The notes beneath the pieces were generated by a model. The model was not told the origin of the DNA. It made no database searches and saw nothing but the letters and a program-made list of their open reading frames with translations. From Cereibacter azotoformans (lineage in GTDB: Bacteria > Pseudomonadota > Alphaproteobacteria > Rhodobacterales > Rhodobacteraceae): 64,000 bases of DNA. The stretch is from assembly GCA_017599285.1 (NCBI GenBank), contig JAGFXX010000001.1:2632501-2696500 (forward strand), read 5' to 3'. A program made the translations under genes and the position numbers. Within the stretch, counting starts at the first letter, position 1. Each line of letters begins with the position of its first letter. Positions 1-8,603 of this stretch are shown here, in pieces.

Positions 1-1385
<1,385 letters not shown>

Positions 1386-1486
1386 GAACCGGTAACAGCA
1401 AGGCTCAAAAAGCCTCCGCTCTACCCCAGATCAGAAGCAGCACGACCTGGAACAAGCATAAGCCTGGTGTTGTCGTTTCTTCTCCG

Positions 1487-1601
1487 GTCTGGTGGCCATA
1501 GCACGAGCAAAACACCCGATCCCATCCCGAACTCGGCCGTTAAGTGCCGTCGCGCCAATGGTACTGCGTCTCAAGACGTGGGAGAGTAGGTCGCCGCCAG
1601 A
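1487..1601 (+). rRNA. rrf: 5S ribosomal RNA
   Basis: About 115 nt, starting GTCTGGTGGCCAT and ending CGCCGCCAGACC, so the ends pair to form helix I. The internal conserved segments CCCGATCCCATCCCGAACTCGG and GGGAGAGTAGGTCGCCGCCA are typical of bacterial 5S rRNA. It lies about 100 bp after the 23S gene. Exact ends are uncertain by 1-3 bases. Confidence 0.96.
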
Positions 1602-1672
1602 CCTGATAAGAAACGAAAATCTCCAGAACGATCAAAATCAACCGCGTCAAAATACAAACGACGCAAAACGGC

Positions 1673-1749
<77 letters not shown>

Positions 1750-1764
1750 AAAAATTGCAGCATT

Positions 1765-1803
1765 AACAGCACATTACACGGCACTCCTCGGGGTGCTGTT
1801 TTG
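1765..1803 (+). terminator. Terminator of the rRNA/tRNA operon
   Basis: An 8-bp outer inverted repeat AACAGCAC (1765-1772)/GTGCTGTT (1793-1800) competes with an inner GC-rich hairpin (about 1779-1798), followed by TTTTGC. It lies 16 bp after the tRNA, where the rRNA operon should end. Confidence 0.7.
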
Positions 1804-1830
1804 CATTGCGGCAAGCGAACTAGCGCGCAA

Positions 1831-2277
1831 CTAGCCGCCCGCAGGCACCGACTGCGGCGGGTCCAGCACCAGCCGGTGCCATGCCTCACGAAACTCGTCC
1901 CGGTCATATGCCCGCGGTTCAAGCCACCAGCGACCGCCATTCCGGTCCTGGGTCGCAAGGGCACGAACATCCTCGAGCCGCAGAACATAGCAGGCAGGGG
2001 TATCGCTGTTCGCATGAACGGTAATGATCCACCAATCAGACCGCAGACTGCGAAGGTCGGTGCCTAAGGGCACGGCGTGTCGCTTGCTCAGCGCCTTGGA
2101 CTGGACCCCGAAGAAATGCGTCTCGTCCGCATCGGTGACGATTAGATCGGACCCCCTCGCATTCCGTATCGTCGGCATGATGCGCCAGCCCCGGCGTGAG
2201 AGCTGCCACGCGGCATAGTTCAGCCCGGAATTGCCCGTCATCTGGTGCCGTATCGGCGGATCGTTCTGCTCAGACAT
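1831..2277 (-). CDS. Hypothetical protein, PD-(D/E)XK-nuclease-like fold
   Basis: 148 aa with no family I can name firmly. The central part reads GSDLIVTD, then a beta-strand pair ending FFGVQSKALSK, a layout like the D-(x)n-(E/Q)xK core of small PD-(D/E)XK nucleases, with Q-S-K in place of E-x-K. The N-terminus (LNYAAWQLSRRGW) resembles the helix that opens many such folds. It is transcribed toward the rRNA operon. The ATG sits only 4 bp from a 9-bp-stem hairpin (2281-2307), so translation may depend on that structure. A genuine short orphan gene is likely; nuclease activity is only a structural guess. Confidence 0.6.
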   Translation of the reverse strand: MSEQNDPPIRHQMTGNSGLNYAAWQLSRRGWRIMPTIRNARGSDLIVTDADETHFFGVQSKALSKRHAVPLGTDLRSLRSDWWIITVHANSDTPACYVLRLEDVRALATQDRNGGRWWLEPRAYDRDEFREAWHRLVLDPPQSVPAGG

Positions 2278-2280
2278 AGC

Positions 2281-2437
2281 GCAGCCTCTAACTCAGTGAG
2301 AGGCTGCCCGGATCAAAGCCGGGTGTTGGAATCCTCGTGCGTAGCCCGAGGCACCGCTGCCTTTAGCGAGTGCTTGGACATACGCAACGGTCACCCGGCC
2401 GAAAATTCGACCGAGCTACGCATCAAGGGGATTCCAC
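2281..2437. repeat. Nested inverted repeats in the leader of the 1831-2277 gene
   Basis: Several inverted repeats are packed into 157 bp. A perfect hairpin GCAGCCTCT/AGAGGCTGC spans 2281-2307. GCCGGGTG (2319-2326) pairs with CACCCGGC (2392-2399). A long-range pair joins TTGGAATCCTCGTGCGTAGC (2327-2346 region) with GCTACGCATCAAGGGGATTCC (2415-2436 region). A small AGGCA/TGCCT hairpin lies inside (about 2349-2361). The nesting suggests a folded leader RNA or DNA element rather than coding sequence, and I see no convincing gene between 2278 and 2515. Confidence 0.5.
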
Positions 2438-2515
2438 GCCCCACGGGCAGAATTGGCTGCGCCGCCCGCTATCTCTGCCATGTTAGGCGCATTCATTCAA
2501 CGAGATAGGGTAGGT

Positions 2516-2553
2516 GATAAAAGCGCCCCCGCACCGATTGGCGCGAGGGCGCT
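2516..2553 (-). terminator. Rho-independent terminator of the phage-like operon
   Basis: On the minus strand a 14-bp stem (2540-2553 with 2522-2535, two G-T pairs) closes a 4-nt loop and is followed by TTTTATC. It lies about 70 bp after the last gene of the leftward operon. This is one of the strongest intrinsic terminators in the window. Confidence 0.85.
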
Positions 2554-2622
2554 CCGTCACCAGCGTCATGGGCTCCGCTGGCGCCGTAACCCCGAGCCAC
2601 CCCTAGCCCGAGGAATCGTATA

Positions 2623-2874
2623 TCATGCGCGGTTCCATACTCCGTTGCCGACCGTGTGGCGCACGCCATAGTCTCCGTCGCGGTGCCACCGCCGGAGGCA
2701 TTCGATGACCACAGGCATGTCAACCGGACACAGCTTGCCCGCCTCAACCCCGGCCATGCACTCAGCCGCGAACGCATCAACCGACCCGTAGATGGCTTCG
2801 ATGGGCGATGGCTTCGAGGTGCGAGCAGCCTCCAGCTTAGCAACCCGCTGCAACATGCCGCGCACACCCGCCAT
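2623..2874 (-). CDS. Hypothetical phage-like protein (83 aa)
   Basis: Last gene of the leftward accessory operon. The ATG overlaps the stop of the upstream gene as TGATG (2876-2872), which fixes the start and suggests translational coupling. The N-terminal MLQRVAKLEAARTSKP is a probable short coiled coil. The middle (VDAFAAECMAGVEAG) and the C-terminal VVIECLRRWHRDGDYG are helical and charged. I do not recognise the family. Size, overlap and context resemble small accessory genes of phage morphogenesis modules. Confidence 0.65.
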   Translation of the reverse strand: MAGVRGMLQRVAKLEAARTSKPSPIEAIYGSVDAFAAECMAGVEAGKLCPVDMPVVIECLRRWHRDGDYGVRHTVGNGVWNRA

Positions 2875-3059
2875 CAGGCACGCCCCTCGCCCTTGAGCCA
2901 ACGGGGGCGCAGGGCCTTGATGGTGCGCTGCATCTGCACCAGAAGCCGCGCCTCTGCCTCGCGCTGCTCCTGTGCCGCGAACACGCGGTCCACGGCACGC
3001 GCCACCTGCTTGACGCTGGGCTGCGGCTTGCTGTGGTCACCCTTAGCCACGGCCTTCAC
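2874..3059 (-). CDS. Hypothetical phage-like protein (61 aa)
   Basis: Small basic, helical protein (VKQVARAVDRVFAAQEQREAEARLLVQ) with a GTG start at 3059 that overlaps the end of the upstream gene by 17 bp. The next gene starts at its stop (TGATG). The KR-rich C-terminus (RPRWLKGEG) suggests nucleic-acid or protein contact, but no family is recognised. Support comes mainly from the gapless operon arrangement. Confidence 0.55.
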   Translation of the reverse strand: MKAVAKGDHSKPQPSVKQVARAVDRVFAAQEQREAEARLLVQMQRTIKALRPRWLKGEGRA

Positions 3060-3255
3060 CTTTCAGCTTCTCGAACGCTGCCACCAGCGACGGGGCTGCA
3101 CCGAGGCACCGGGCAAACTCCATCTCGCCGCGCACCTCGGACACCAGCGCATCTTCCTCACGGCGCTTCTGGATGGCGTCCAGTGCGTCGCGTTGCGCTT
3201 CGTTCTCGCGGTTGCGCTTCGCTTGGCCGCGCAGATCGTCTTCATCAGCTTTCAT
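3043..3255 (-). CDS. Hypothetical phage-like protein (70 aa)
   Basis: Begins with ATG one base after the preceding stop (TGAC ATG), so it belongs to the same transcript. The sequence is very rich in charged residues (MKADEDDLRGQAKRNREN, then IQKRREEDAL) and is predicted to be helical. The C-terminal half ends LVAAFEKLKGEGRG. No known domain is visible. Lengths and close packing are typical of phage or satellite operons. Confidence 0.6.
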   Translation of the reverse strand: MKADEDDLRGQAKRNRENEAQRDALDAIQKRREEDALVSEVRGEMEFARCLGAAPSLVAAFEKLKGEGRG

Positions 3256-3256
3256 G

Positions 3257-3646
3257 TCAGATCACCTTCATTGTCTTGAGGACGTTCATTGCGTCGGCCC
3301 GCACCTCGGGGTCCGGGCAGTCGCGCATCACTTCCAGCATCGCGGCGACAGCTTCACGGCGCAGCCTGCCCCGTTGCTGGTCGTCCAGTTGCGCCAGCCA
3401 GCTTTCCATCCGCTCACTGTTCGCCGCAGCGTATTCGGCAAAGGTGATGGGCACGAGGACGAGGGGGTGCGCCATCTGGTCGGCAATCCCCACAGCCCAA
3501 TCCACCGCCGCCTGATAGGCGTCGATGCCCCGCGTGCTGAGCAGGTGCCGTTCGGTCGGGCCGCGCAGGTAGGTCAGCACAAAGCTGTCCTCGGGCAACG
3601 GCTCGTAGGCATAGACATGGTTCCGCTCGGTCTTGATGACTGACAT
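3257..3646 (-). CDS. Hypothetical phage-like protein (129 aa)
   Basis: The ATG at 3646 follows the upstream stop directly (TGA ATG), with a strong ribosome site GGAGGTG lying inside the upstream gene's end. The N-terminus looks like beta strands (HVYAYEPLPEDSFVLTYLRG); the rest is helical and ends DPEVRADAMNVLKTMKVI, HEAT-like in spacing. Family not recognised. It is the third gene of the leftward operon and sits right after the DUF5681-like gene. Confidence 0.7.
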   Translation of the reverse strand: MSVIKTERNHVYAYEPLPEDSFVLTYLRGPTERHLLSTRGIDAYQAAVDWAVGIADQMAHPLVLVPITFAEYAAANSERMESWLAQLDDQQRGRLRREAVAAMLEVMRDCPDPEVRADAMNVLKTMKVI

Positions 3647-4117
3647 TCAGTTCACCTCCTTCGCTTCAAGCTGGATGATGCGCTGTTCCAGTTCTTCGTT
3701 CTTGCGGACGTTGCTCAGCGTGCCGATCATTGCGATGATCTGCTGCCCCACATCGGGCGGCACCTCGCCAGCCGCTACCGCGCCAAGCACGGCCTCGATC
3801 TGCTTGCCGATAGGCAGTTCGGGGTCGAGGCTGAACTGGACGGGTTCGGACTGCGCCTTGACGGGCGGCATGAGGCGGGACAACACCAGCCCAGCGGCGG
3901 TCATGTCACCCTCAAGCGCCCTGTCGATGACCACACGCACCACGTCCGGGCCGTCATCGTTCAATGCCCGCGCGATGCGTTCACGCTTGCTGGCAGCGGC
4001 ACCCTTTGGCCTGCCCGCGGGGTTGCCGCTCACACCCTTCTTCCAGTTCGGGTTGCCGGGGTTCTTACCCGGCACGAACCCTTCCATCCAAGCAGGCTGC
4101 TGAACTACTTCATTCAT
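3647..4117 (-). CDS. DUF5681-type phage protein
   Basis: 156 aa from ATG 4117; a TTG seven codons upstream is a weaker start. The signature GNPNWKKGVSGNPAGRPKGA near residues 22-41 is the hallmark of the DUF5681 domain, a short basic segment usually encoded next to phage terminase genes. The following region is helical (RERIARALNDDGPDVVRVVIDRALEGD), and the C-terminus NEELEQRIIQLEAKEV is a probable coiled coil. This is the clearest link between the operon and phages. Exact function of the family is unknown; DNA or terminase contact is an inference. Confidence 0.8.
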   Translation of the reverse strand: MNEVVQQPAWMEGFVPGKNPGNPNWKKGVSGNPAGRPKGAAASKRERIARALNDDGPDVVRVVIDRALEGDMTAAGLVLSRLMPPVKAQSEPVQFSLDPELPIGKQIEAVLGAVAAGEVPPDVGQQIIAMIGTLSNVRKNEELEQRIIQLEAKEVN

Positions 4118-4148
4118 CCGAAGACCCTTGCTTATCAAATCCCGAGGT

Positions 4149-4901
4149 TCAGATGCCCCCGAGGGCCTTCTCAGCGGCGTTGTGCTTGTCGCGGAGCATC
4201 TTGGCGTAGGCGGGCGACTTGCCGACGACCCGCTCCATTTCCTTGTGGATCAGCGGCGCACGGTCTTGGATCAGGTCCATCGCGGCACGCATGGCCCGCA
4301 GACGCTTGCTGGCGGTGGGGTTGGCCTTCTCGTTCCACAGGCGGCGCAGCACGGCCTGCATTTCGTCGGTCAAGCCTGACAAATATGCCGGGGCTCCCAA
4401 AACGGCGGAAACTGTAAGCTCGTCACCCTTCTGGATGGCAGCTTGCACGAACCCAAGGGCGCTTTGGCCGGGGCGCTTGTCTGCCGTGCTGGTGCCCTGC
4501 CGCTCTGCCAGACCCTTCACATGGTCGCGGATCTGCGTGCTGATGGTGTGTGCGGCGCGCGCTTCCATTGGGGCGGAGAGCTGCTTTTCAATCAACTCAG
4601 CCCCGGCCCGCATGTTGTGGTAAACCTTGTCGAGCTGCGGCGCGAACTTGGCGAACGCACGATCCGCCATCTCCTGGACCTTGATCGTCCGCATGTCCTC
4701 GTTCCACGCGGTGTTGCCAGCAGCAACGTCGCGCACGTCCAGCACCTTGCCGATACCCTCATAGACCGAAGTGAACGCCTGCACGACCTGTTGCAGTTCA
4801 CCTTCCGTTTCGGAATCATATTCGTCCAGCGACGCAACGCTTTGCGGGTGGAGCGAAGCGGTGATCCGCGTGTCCACACCCATTCCAAGATCGACTGCCA
4901 T
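4149..4901 (-). CDS. Hypothetical helical phage-like protein (250 aa)
   Basis: First gene of the leftward accessory operon. The start ATG 4901 is preceded by AGGGTGGATCAGAGAAA. It has no signal peptide or membrane segment. The sequence is almost wholly helical with heptad-like stretches, and its C-terminus is strongly basic (NPTASKRLRAMRAAMDLIQD...KMLRDKHNAAEKALGG). The composition would suit a scaffolding or DNA-packaging accessory protein, but I recognise no family and do not assign one. An inverted repeat ACTGATC/GATCAGT lies 47-80 bp upstream. Confidence 0.7.
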   Translation of the reverse strand: MAVDLGMGVDTRITASLHPQSVASLDEYDSETEGELQQVVQAFTSVYEGIGKVLDVRDVAAGNTAWNEDMRTIKVQEMADRAFAKFAPQLDKVYHNMRAGAELIEKQLSAPMEARAAHTISTQIRDHVKGLAERQGTSTADKRPGQSALGFVQAAIQKGDELTVSAVLGAPAYLSGLTDEMQAVLRRLWNEKANPTASKRLRAMRAAMDLIQDRAPLIHKEMERVVGKSPAYAKMLRDKHNAAEKALGGI

Positions 4902-5156
4902 TTTCTCTGATCCACCCTGATAAGGCTTGCTATGTGCTGCAAGGGTAACTGATCCCTGCGAAAGTCCGCAATGCGATCAGTAACTTAGCTGCCGCGCGCC
5001 CCATATTCTGGGTCTGAAGGTCGGTCCCGAGCTGCGAGCCAACTCTCACAAACGCCTGCTCGCCCCATAGGGGGCAACCGCCCGCAGCGCTCGGCTAGAT
5101 CGGCATTGCGGCCGGGCGGGGTGTTACTCTGCCCCGCGTTCTGAGCGGAACCATGC
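4902..5156. other. Intergenic, left part of a divergent control region split by the IS
   Basis: No gene seen. It contains TAACTGATC (4946-4954) facing GATCAGTAA (4975-4983), a possible operator for the leftward operon. Before the IS21-family element inserted, this stretch was continuous with 7822-7907, giving one roughly 350-bp divergent promoter region between the leftward and rightward accessory operons. Confidence 0.5.
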
Positions 5157-5209
5157 GCGAGCTGATGAGCGACAACCAAGTTGGCCGAAACCGTCAGGCA
5201 AGTTGGCCG

Positions 5210-5259
5210 CTGGGTTCAGCCGGAGGACGGGCGTAGCCCGTCCCGGAGGCTGAACCCAG
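5210..5259. repeat. Long nested hairpin near the IS21 left end
   Basis: CTGGGTTCAGCC (5210-5221) pairs perfectly with GGCTGAACCCAG (5248-5259), and inside it GGACGGGC (5225-5232) pairs with GCCCGTCC (5236-5243). It lies upstream of istA, within the left end of the element. Such structures often shield transposase genes from outside transcription; that role is an inference here. Confidence 0.7.
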
Positions 5260-5350
5260 CGGCTGGCCCTCGTTTCGGGGGAGAAGGGTAGGTGCTGGCC
5301 GCTGCGGGCCGGTAGGGTCGAGGTCTCTGCTACCAAACGGAGATCCGACC

Positions 5351-6883
5351 GTGCCGGGCAAACCCGTCACCGACCAGCAAGTGAGAGTCTACATGACCGA
5401 CCGTCTCCAGCACAGCCAGCGTGTCGCCGCCGCCCGCGCCGGCTTCAGCGAACGCACCGCCCGCCGCATCGATGCCGATCCGCGCCTTCCATCGCAACGT
5501 CCGGCCCCCCGGGGCCGCACCGTGCCCGACCCGCTCGAGGCGGTGTGGGAACCGGTGCTGCTGCCGATCCTCGCGCGTGATCCAGCCGTTCAGGCCGTCA
5601 CCCTGTTGCGGCACCTTCAGACGAGCGATCCGGAGGCCTTCCCCGACGACCGCGTGCGCCGGACGCTCGAGCGGCGCGTCCGCGACTGGCGTGCCCTGAA
5701 CGGACCCGAGCGCGACGTGATCTTCCGCCAGACGCCGGAACCCGGCCGGATGGCGCTGTCGGACTTCACCGATGCGAACGAACTCTGCGTGACGATCACG
5801 GGGCAGCCGCTTGAGCAGCGCCTCTACCACTTCGTCCTGGCCTACAGCGGCTGGGAACATGCCGCCGTGGTGCTGGGCGGCGAGAGCTTCCCGGCGCTGG
5901 CCGAGAACCTCCAGAACGCGCTCTGGACCCTTGGCGGAGTGCCTGGCGAGCATCGCACCGACAGCCTGTCCGCAGCTTATCGGAACCTCGATGCCGAGGC
6001 CGCGGCGGACGTCACCAAGCGCTATGACGCCTTCTGCGCCCACTACGGCATGCTCGCCAGCCGCAACAATCCGGGCGAGGCGCACGAGAATGGATCTGTC
6101 GAGGCCCACAACAACCACCTGAAGGTCGCCCTTGATCAGGCCCTGATCCTGCGCGGCTCCCGCGACTTCGCCGATCTCGCCAGCTGGCGCCGCTTCGTCG
6201 ATGAACTGGTTGCTCGACGCAACCGCCGGCGCGAGTCCGCGGTGCGCATTGAGATGGCGGCGCTCAGGCCGCTGCCGGCCCGGCGCACCACCGACTTCAC
6301 CGAGGTGGTCGCGCGGGTCACGAAGACCGGGGGCTTCCTGGTCCACCAGGTCTTCTACTCGGCGCCCTCCCAACTGATCGGCAAGCGGTCGAACCGGAGG
6401 TTCGCCTCCGGCGAAACGGGTCCATGTCTACGACGACCGGATCGAGGCCTTTCTCGGAGCGACCCCTGTCGTCACGCACCCCGCCGTCGCGGCCGCGATG
6501 ACGGCACCCGCGTCCACTGCGTCAACTATCGCCATGTCATCCACGCCCTGCGCCGCAAGCCGCAGGCGCTGGCCGGTTCCGTTTACCGCGACGGCCTGTT
6601 CCCGCGATCGGAATACGCCGAGGCCTGGGTCGCGTTGTCCGCCGCCTTGCCGCGTCGCGACGCCTGCCGTCGCATGGTCGATCTGCTGTGGCTCGCCCAT
6701 GAGGAGGGCTGTGAGGCTGAACTGGCCGCGCTGATTGCCCAGACCCTCGGTCATGGCGAATTGCCCGAAGCCCATGCGCTAAGGAGTAAGCTGGAGCCGC
6801 GCCGGCGCGAGCTGCCCGACGACACGCCCGTCAACCTCACCGATCTCGCCCGCTTCGACGAACTGCTGGAGGCGCGCGCATGA
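5351..6883 (+). CDS. istA: IS21-family transposase IstA (with a locally frame-scrambled segment)
   Basis: 510 aa, GTG start after GGAG. The DDE integrase of the IS21 transposition complex, working with IstB. The N-terminal HTH (RVAAARAGFSERTARRI) and the core are seen: ALSDFTDANELC, then LYHFVLAYSGW, EHRTDSLSAAY and NPGEAHENGSVEAHNNHLK, giving the D-D-E set. Around residues 346-378 the frame is abnormal. A 31-bp palindromic segment (6389-6419) follows IGKR; the typical IstA sequence VHVYDDRIEAFLGATPVVTH is readable in another frame (6420-6479); the annotated frame resumes typical sequence at RRRGRDDGTRVHCVNYRHV. The two changes cancel, so the frame stays open. Activity may be impaired. Confidence 0.88.
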   Translation: MPGKPVTDQQVRVYMTDRLQHSQRVAAARAGFSERTARRIDADPRLPSQRPAPRGRTVPDPLEAVWEPVLLPILARDPAVQAVTLLRHLQTSDPEAFPDDRVRRTLERRVRDWRALNGPERDVIFRQTPEPGRMALSDFTDANELCVTITGQPLEQRLYHFVLAYSGWEHAAVVLGGESFPALAENLQNALWTLGGVPGEHRTDSLSAAYRNLDAEAAADVTKRYDAFCAHYGMLASRNNPGEAHENGSVEAHNNHLKVALDQALILRGSRDFADLASWRRFVDELVARRNRRRESAVRIEMAALRPLPARRTTDFTEVVARVTKTGGFLVHQVFYSAPSQLIGKRSNRRFASGETGPCLRRPDRGLSRSDPCRHAPRRRGRDDGTRVHCVNYRHVIHALRRKPQALAGSVYRDGLFPRSEYAEAWVALSAALPRRDACRRMVDLLWLAHEEGCEAELAALIAQTLGHGELPEAHALRSKLEPRRRELPDDTPVNLTDLARFDELLEARA

Positions 6884-7743
6884 CCGCCGCTGCCCCGCGC
6901 CCCGTCGATGTGCATGCGTTGCCCGCCATGCTCACGGCTCTCCGCCTGCCCAGCATCCAGCGCCACTGGACGATGCTCGCAGACCGCGCCGACGCCGAGG
7001 GCTGGCCCGCGTCGCGCTTCCTCGCAGCTTTGGCCGAGGTCGAGCTCGCCGATCGCGATGCCCGCCGCATCCAGCGCCATCTGCAGCAGTCCGAACTCCC
7101 CGGCGGCAAGACGCTGGCAACGCTCGACTTCAAGGCACTGCCCGGCGTGACCCGGGCCCGCATCGAGGCGCTGGCCGCCGGGGATTGGGTTGAGACCGGC
7201 GCCAATCTCATCGCCATCGGCAACTCGGGCGCCGGCAAGAGCCACGTTCTCTGTGCCATCGGCCATGCTCTCGTCGAGGCCGGCAAGCGCGTCCTCTACA
7301 CCCCCACCACCGACATCGTGCAGAGGCTGCAGGCCGCCCGCCGCGATCTGGTCCTCGAGGCCGCACTCGCGAAGCTCGACAAGTTCGACCTGATCATTCT
7401 CGACGACATCACCTACGCCCAGAAGGACCAGGCCGAGAGCTCGGTGCTCTTCGAGCTCATCGCCCGGCGCTACGAGACGCGAAGCCTCGCCATCGCCGCC
7501 AACCAGCCGTTCAGCGCCTGGAACCGCGTCTTCCCCGATCAGGCCATGACCGTCGCCGCCATCGACCGGCTGGTTCACCACGCCACCATCCTCGAGATGA
7601 ACGGCGAGAGCTTCCGCCGCCGCGCCGCCGCACGACGCCGATCCTCCGAGCCTGTCGCTGCGCCGACAGCCTCCAGCGACAACATCGGCGTCGAAGCCAC
7701 CGACAACATCAACGACAAGCTTAGGGAGATCAGCGCCGAGTAA
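6880..7743 (+). CDS. istB: IS21-family transposition helper ATPase IstB
   Basis: 287 aa AAA+ ATPase that selects targets and activates IstA. Its ATG overlaps the istA stop (ATGA at 6880-6883). Walker A is GNSGAGKS (residues 114-121), Walker B is LIILDD (171-176) and the sensor region is LAIAANQPFSAWN. The usual IstB proline in Walker A (GPSGxGK) is Asn here. The C-terminus carries a basic segment RRRAAARRRSS and an acidic tail. Length is slightly above the family norm of about 250 aa. It is intact and ends 72 bp before the right end of the element. Confidence 0.93.
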   Translation: MTAAAPRPVDVHALPAMLTALRLPSIQRHWTMLADRADAEGWPASRFLAALAEVELADRDARRIQRHLQQSELPGGKTLATLDFKALPGVTRARIEALAAGDWVETGANLIAIGNSGAGKSHVLCAIGHALVEAGKRVLYTPTTDIVQRLQAARRDLVLEAALAKLDKFDLIILDDITYAQKDQAESSVLFELIARRYETRSLAIAANQPFSAWNRVFPDQAMTVAAIDRLVHHATILEMNGESFRRRAAARRRSSEPVAAPTASSDNIGVEATDNINDKLREISAE

Positions 7744-7857
7744 CACCAACGACCGCAGCGGTCAAAACCGGCCATCCTGGTTGTCGGTCACGGCCAAGAA
7801 GGTTGACGCTCTACAGCGAGCGGTGTCGCGCATTTTTTAATATTTTCGCGCATAGTA

Positions 7858-7895
7858 TTGACATATCATGCGTGTGATCTATGTATGATGCGTGT
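7858..7895 (+). promoter_or_regulatory. Promoter with two direct repeats, rightward accessory operon
   Basis: A consensus -35 TTGACA (7858-7863) is followed after 16 bp by TATGTA (7880-7885). ATGCGTGT occurs twice, at 7868-7875 and 7888-7895, exactly 20 bp apart, on the same face of the helix and bracketing the -10. This looks like a repressor site. It also argues that the ATG at 7881, which falls in the -10, is not the start codon of the next gene. Confidence 0.6.
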
Positions 7896-7907
7896 CGGCG
7901 GAAAATC

Positions 7908-8594
7908 ATGGAGGGCGATGTGGCATTCAGGGCTGATGAGGCTGCGAATAACGGCTACGAGCGAGCTAGGAACTACCTGATCCCTAGAACATTCGATCCG
8001 GCGCATCGCCAGAAGGCGGAAGCTGCTCTCTTGGATATTGTTGACCAGTTGGGCCCAGTTGTTGAAGGGTATCCCACGTGGCACCCATTGGTTGCCAATC
8101 ACGATGGTCGCAATCCAGAAACGACGCCGAACACGCGAAGCGGATACGAGGGATTGGACCACACCGTCTATTTCGCGCACGGATTCATCACCTGCCCGTA
8201 TCAAGGCAGCGGCAAAGCAAGCAAGGTGATCGAGTCCGTTTCAAAGCTGCCGTATCATCACTGCGCCAGCATTACTGCCGAAGAGCTAGAGATCGAGTTC
8301 TACAATTCTGGAACTACTGCAACCCTTGTCAAATGTGAGTGGCACGACGGTCTGGACCTTGGGCATCTGATACCAAAGCGTCTGGCGGTTCCGCTGATGC
8401 TAGAGCAAGAGTTGCCATGCTGGCGCTGGTCGGAGCGGGCTGAGACTTGGGAGACTATGCGCCCCTATTTGCTGGGCGAACCGCATGGGGGCCGGTCGTC
8501 TTTGTTCGTCGGCCAAGAGACGGCTCTCGCGATGAAGCATGTGTATATGGCGATGGTTCAATCTGGGATGTTTGGTCCGCTCAAGATGGGTTGA
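7908..8594 (+). CDS. Hypothetical accessory protein (228 aa)
   Basis: The start at ATG 7908 is chosen because an upstream in-frame ATG (7881) lies in the promoter's -10. No signal peptide or membrane span. The sequence mixes aromatic and charged residues (GYPTWHPLVANHDGRNPE, then DHTVYFAHGFITCPYQG, VKCEWHDGLDLGHLIPKR), with a conserved-looking His/Cys set (H, C, H-H, C-x-W-H). I recognise no family. Codon use is less GC-biased than in the chromosomal genes nearby, which fits foreign origin. It is the first gene of a two-gene operon with the ParB-like gene. Confidence 0.7.
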   Translation: MEGDVAFRADEAANNGYERARNYLIPRTFDPAHRQKAEAALLDIVDQLGPVVEGYPTWHPLVANHDGRNPETTPNTRSGYEGLDHTVYFAHGFITCPYQGSGKASKVIESVSKLPYHHCASITAEELEIEFYNSGTTATLVKCEWHDGLDLGHLIPKRLAVPLMLEQELPCWRWSERAETWETMRPYLLGEPHGGRSSLFVGQETALAMKHVYMAMVQSGMFGPLKMG

Positions 8595-8603
8595 GGTGAG
8601 GCA

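Larger units (their letters stand above)
5163..7815 (+). mobile_element. Complete IS21-family insertion sequence (2653 bp)
   Basis: Boundaries can be read directly. The left end begins TGATGAGCGACAACC (5163) and the right end, read inward from 7815, is TGTAGAGCGTCAACC. Both ends continue with matching TTGGCCG and GGCCG blocks, the multiple terminal repeats typical of IS21. The element is flanked by a direct repeat GCGAGC (5157-5162 and 7816-7821), a 6-bp target duplication. It carries istA and istB overlapping by ATGA. It inserted between two divergent accessory operons, so it breaks no gene. Confidence 0.93.

Noticed and set aside
7881-7907. ATG 7881 as the start of the rightward accessory gene
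   Set aside because: It falls inside the -10 region of the only good promoter; ATG 7908 is in frame and has the better context.
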